A stretch of DNA of 8,866 nt, taken from positions 1 through 8,866 of the forward strand of contig JAGWJK010000127.1 in the NCBI GenBank assembly GCA_028865845.1, given 5' to 3'. A program made the translations under genes and the position numbers. The notes below the pieces were generated by a model, which ran no database searches, was not told where the DNA came from, and worked only from the letters and a program-made list of their open reading frames with translations. Within the stretch, counting starts at the first letter, position 1. Each line of letters starts with the position of its first letter. Source of the DNA: Rhizobiaceae bacterium (lineage in GTDB: Bacteria > Pseudomonadota > Alphaproteobacteria > Rhizobiales > Rhizobiaceae). Positions 6,221 to 8,866 of the stretch are shown here, one piece after another.

Positions 6221-6255
6221 GGAAGGCGCTTCCGGGATCTGCCGCCTCAGGCGGC
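6221..6255. terminator. Two GC-rich hairpins between the convergent transporter and SpoVR genes
   Basis: GGAAG-gcg-CTTCC (6221-6233) begins 8 bases after the transporter stop. GCCGCC-tca-GGCGGC (6241-6255) has its 3-base loop exactly on the SpoVR stop codon. Neither is followed by a T run on either strand, so they are not classical intrinsic terminators. They may still help end transcription or protect 3' ends from both sides of this 33-base convergent gap. Confidence 0.4.
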
Positions 6256-7797
6256 GAGAACGGAAGCACGCGGATGGACCAAATGATCCCGCAGCACCGA
6301 ACCGCCGCGATCGACTTCCTGCAAGAGGACATCGTAGCTCCAGAGGTCTGCCAGATGCTGGAGCACTCTTTTGGTATCGACATCCTCCAGCAGAGCACCG
6401 TTCAACACGGTATGCCGCAGCATCAGCCGCCGGTCGCCGGCGAGATCGACGTCGACGATCTCGATGTGCGGATCGATCCAGCCGACATCATATTGCCGTG
6501 CGAGTTCACGGCGGATTCTCCTGTAGCCGCGCTCGTCATGGATCGCCGCCACCAGCATGCCTTCCTCCTCTTCGGGATCATCGGTGAGGTGGAACATCCG
6601 CATCTTCCGCATCAGGTGCGGGCTGAGAAACTGTGAAATGAAACTTTCATCGCGATAATTGGCCCAGAGATCGCGCAGCACCGCCATGGCGTCGCCACGA
6701 CCGGCAATATCCGGGAACCATTGCCGATCCTCGTCCTTCGGCTTCGTGACGATGCGCTCGATATCTTGCATCATCGCGAAACCCAGCGCGTAAGGGTTGA
6801 AGCCGGAGAAGCGCGGATCGTTGAAGGCCGGCTGGAAGACGACATTGGTGTGGGATTTCAGGAATTCGAGGAAATCGCCATCGCCGATGCCGCCCAGCTC
6901 GTGCAGCCGCGTCATGATGCGGTCGTGCACATAGGTCGCGGTTCCCTCATTCATCACCTTGGTCTGGCTCTGCGGATAGAAATATTGCGCGACGTGACGC
7001 ACGATGCGCAGTACTTCCCGCTGCCACGGCTTCAGCCGCGGCGCCATCTTCTCCAGAAAATACAGGATGTTTTCCTGCGGCAGGCCTGCAAGCGAACGAC
7101 GCCGGTCAAGATCGAGATCGGGCGCGCTCTTTCCGGGTTTGCTCGGGACCGTGCGCCAGAGATCGTTGAAGATTCGCTCGTCGTTTTCCCGTCGCTCGCG
7201 CTCGCGCCGCTCTTCGTCGCGCAGATCCAGCTGCTTTTTGCCAGCGTAGCGATGCACGCCATGTGACATCAGCGCATGCGCCGCATCCAGCGTCCGCTCG
7301 ACCGCCACATGCCCGTAACGCTCCTCGCAGCGGCTGATGTAGCTCTTGGCAAAATTGAGATAATCGAGAATGCCATAGGCATCCGTCCAGAGCTTGAAGA
7401 GGTAATTGTTCTTGAAAAAATGATTGTGGCCGAACGCCGCGTGCGCAATCACCAGCGCCTGCATGGTCGCGGTGTTTTCCTCCATCAGATAGGAAATGCA
7501 CGGCGAACTGTTGATGACGATCTCGTAGGCGAGCCCGCGCAGGCCTTTGCGATAAAAAGCCTCGTCCCGGGCGAAATGCTTGCCGAAGGACCAGTGCTTG
7601 TAGAACAGCGGCATGCCAATGGAGGAATAGACGTCGAGCATCTGCTCGGCGGTGATGATCTCGATCTGGTTGGGATAGACGTTGAGCCCGAGTTCGTCGA
7701 CCGCGATCTTCTGGCAGGCATCGTGGATCCGTTGAATGGTGGCGAAATCCCAGTCCGCACCTTCGAAAAGCCGTTCCATCGACGCCTTCGCCATCAT
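6247..7797 (-). CDS. SpoVR family protein (YcgB-like)
   Basis: A cytoplasmic protein of 516 residues, the full length of the family, which includes E. coli YcgB and Bacillus SpoVR (needed for normal spore cortex formation). Since this organism is not a spore former, the name is historical and the biochemical role unknown. Conserved blocks: DWDFATIQRIHDAC near the N-terminus; HWSFGKHF (68-75); YEIVINSSPCISYLMEENT (91-109); HAAFGHNHFFKNN (119-131); a charged Arg/Glu-rich stretch (192-207); KVMNEGTATYVHDRIM (280-295); FNPYALGF (333-340). The His and Glu residues in these blocks (His119, His124, His126, Glu284, His291) could bind a metal, which is my inference. The gene is coupled to the DUF444 gene upstream of it. 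Two adjacent ATG codons compete: AAGGAG is only 3 bases from the first (7797) but 6 from the second (7794), so the second may be the true start. Confidence 0.93.
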   Translation of the reverse strand: MMAKASMERLFEGADWDFATIQRIHDACQKIAVDELGLNVYPNQIEIITAEQMLDVYSSIGMPLFYKHWSFGKHFARDEAFYRKGLRGLAYEIVINSSPCISYLMEENTATMQALVIAHAAFGHNHFFKNNYLFKLWTDAYGILDYLNFAKSYISRCEERYGHVAVERTLDAAHALMSHGVHRYAGKKQLDLRDEERRERERRENDERIFNDLWRTVPSKPGKSAPDLDLDRRRSLAGLPQENILYFLEKMAPRLKPWQREVLRIVRHVAQYFYPQSQTKVMNEGTATYVHDRIMTRLHELGGIGDGDFLEFLKSHTNVVFQPAFNDPRFSGFNPYALGFAMMQDIERIVTKPKDEDRQWFPDIAGRGDAMAVLRDLWANYRDESFISQFLSPHLMRKMRMFHLTDDPEEEEGMLVAAIHDERGYRRIRRELARQYDVGWIDPHIEIVDVDLAGDRRLMLRHTVLNGALLEDVDTKRVLQHLADLWSYDVLLQEVDRGGSVLRDHLVHPRASVLAA

Positions 7798-8866
7798 CCG
7801 CTCCTTGTTTCCGCCGTCCGGCGCTGAAAGAGTTCATGGAAAACCGGGTAGATCTGGCTGCGATCGCTGACGCGCCGCATCGACAGCGTCGGCCACCCGC
7901 CCTGGATGCGCTCATAGAGCGACCAGAGTGCCGAACCGGAGGAAATCGCGACGCTGCGCGCCTCGCCCACTTCCAGATAGGCAAAATACTGGCAGACAGG
8001 CAGGATGGCGTTGGTCAACAATGCCGCAGCCGTCGCATTGTCGGAATAGGCATTGTCGCCGTCGGAAGCCTGCGCCGCATAGATGTTCCAGTCGGAAGGC
8101 GGGTACCGCTGCTGAACGATCTGGTGCATCTGCTCCAGCGCACTCGAAACCTGCGTGCCGCCGGTGGCGGGACTGCGGAAGAACGTCTCCTCATCCACCT
8201 CCTCCGCGACATCGGTATGACGGATGAAGACGATCTCGACGCGGCGATATTGCCGGGTGAGGAAGATGTAGAGCAGCATGTAGAACCGCTTGGCGAGATC
8301 CTTCATGTGTTCGGACATCGATCCGGAAACGTCCATCAGGCAGAACATCACCGCCTGTGCCACGGGCTTCGGCTCGTTTTCGAAACGGCGGTAGCGGATG
8401 TCGATCGGGTCGATATACGGAATGCGCCGGACCTTCGATTCCAGCACCTTGATCTCGGCTTCAAGCTCCTGGCGACGCTTGTCGTCCTTGCATTCGGCAG
8501 CCTCGGCGGCAAGGCTCGCGACCGTTTCCGGTTTCGGTCGATGCAGCGCCACGCGCCGCATCATCGCGAGCCGCATGGTGCGGTTGACGGCGAGATTGGA
8601 AGGCGATCCCGTCACCGAATAGCCGGCACGCACCAGATTGACCTGATCGGCCGTCGTCAGCCGCTTCTTGGCAAGATCCGGGAGCTCGAGATCGTCAAGG
8701 AAGAGATCGAGGAATTCTTCCCTCGTCAGGATGAAGCGGAAGGCATCCTCGCCGCTGCCCTCGCCACCGGCCTTGGGCTTGCCGCCGCCGCTTTCCGGGC
8801 GGGGAAGGTAGTCCCCTTCGAGGAACTCCTTGTTGCCGGGAAGGATATGCTCCCGCAGACCTTCTG
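7794..8866 (-). CDS. DUF444 / YeaH-YhbH family protein, partial (N-terminus outside window)
   Basis: The visible 356 residues are the C-terminal part of a YeaH/YhbH protein (about 430 residues in the family), so about 75 N-terminal residues lie beyond the right edge. The frame stays open to base 8866; the GTG at 8633 is an internal Val codon, not a start. In visible numbering the protein has REHILPGNKEF (4-14), a Gly-rich stretch (26-38), the family block LTREEFLDLFLDDLELPDL (46-64) and a von Willebrand factor A-like domain. Its metal-site residues are in DVSGSM (Asp178, Ser180, Ser182), GGT (Thr237) and SDGD (Asp268). In E. coli yeaH lies next to yeaG (PrkA-type Ser/Thr kinase) and the pair acts in nitrogen starvation and stationary phase. 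The stop overlaps the first ATG of the SpoVR gene, so the two are translated together. A prkA/yeaG gene is expected upstream, outside the window. Confidence 0.95.
   Translation of the reverse strand, partial: EGLREHILPGNKEFLEGDYLPRPESGGGKPKAGGEGSGEDAFRFILTREEFLDLFLDDLELPDLAKKRLTTADQVNLVRAGYSVTGSPSNLAVNRTMRLAMMRRVALHRPKPETVASLAAEAAECKDDKRRQELEAEIKVLESKVRRIPYIDPIDIRYRRFENEPKPVAQAVMFCLMDVSGSMSEHMKDLAKRFYMLLYIFLTRQYRRVEIVFIRHTDVAEEVDEETFFRSPATGGTQVSSALEQMHQIVQQRYPPSDWNIYAAQASDGDNAYSDNATAAALLTNAILPVCQYFAYLEVGEARSVAISSGSALWSLYERIQGGWPTLSMRRVSDRSQIYPVFHELFQRRTAETRSG
7801..7806 (-). promoter_or_regulatory. Ribosome binding site of the SpoVR gene
   Basis: On the minus strand AAGGAG lies within the last codons of the DUF444 gene, 3 bases before the first ATG (7797) and 6 bases before the second (7794). 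The spacing favours the second ATG, which would give a TGATG stop-start junction with the DUF444 gene. Confidence 0.7.

Noticed and set aside
6721..7827. Plus-strand open frames of 181 and 183 codons opposite SpoVR
   Set aside because: SpoVR is full length with conserved motifs on the other strand; these frames lack ribosome sites and domains.
7794..8633. DUF444 gene taken as complete with a GTG start at 8633
   Set aside because: The frame remains open to the right edge and the 77 upstream residues contain conserved family blocks (REHILPGNKEF, LTREEF), so the GTG is internal.

Overview
The window looks like a chromosomal segment of an alphaproteobacterium, most probably of the Rhizobiaceae (Rhizobium/Agrobacterium lineage). 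The grounds are the high GC content, the strongly GC-biased third codon positions, the gene families present, and weak sigma-70-like promoters that depart from the E. coli consensus. The genus is inferred from gene types, since no marker gene is present. I see no insertion sequence, CRISPR array, tRNA or rRNA.

Left part, plus strand. A two-component system opens the window: the C-terminal part of an OmpR/PhoB-type response regulator (cut by the window edge) overlaps its sensor histidine kinase by 4 bases (1-1739). After a 111-base gap carrying an imperfect direct repeat comes a two-gene unit: a ROK-family sugar kinase most like N-acetylglucosamine kinase NagK, and a CutC-family TIM-barrel protein whose start lies inside the kinase gene (1851-3477). 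This pairing suggests that CutC works in amino-sugar metabolism here rather than in copper homeostasis.

Middle, plus strand. A 139-base spacer with a TTGACA element and two palindromes precedes a single gene for a membrane-anchored, probably periplasmic protein of unknown function (3617-4534). It has one N-terminal membrane helix, a Pro/Ala/Thr linker and a globular C-terminal domain, and is followed by a good intrinsic terminator. A spacer crowded with small palindromes and direct repeats then leads into a DHA2-type (EmrB/QacA/MdtD-like) major facilitator drug transporter (4765-6213).

Right part, minus strand. Converging on the transporter is a coupled DUF444 (YeaH/YhbH) and SpoVR (YcgB-like) gene pair (6247-8866, the first gene cut by the window edge). 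In many bacteria this pair follows the serine kinase gene prkA/yeaG as a stationary-phase or stress module, so prkA is expected just beyond the right edge.

The content is mostly recognisable housekeeping or accessory metabolism. The points that most deserve a second look are the NagK-like/CutC coupling with a changed sugar-contact residue in the kinase, the uncharacterised anchored protein with its palindromic promoter region, the repeat-dense spacer before the transporter, and the SpoVR/DUF444 module with its conserved His/Glu motifs.
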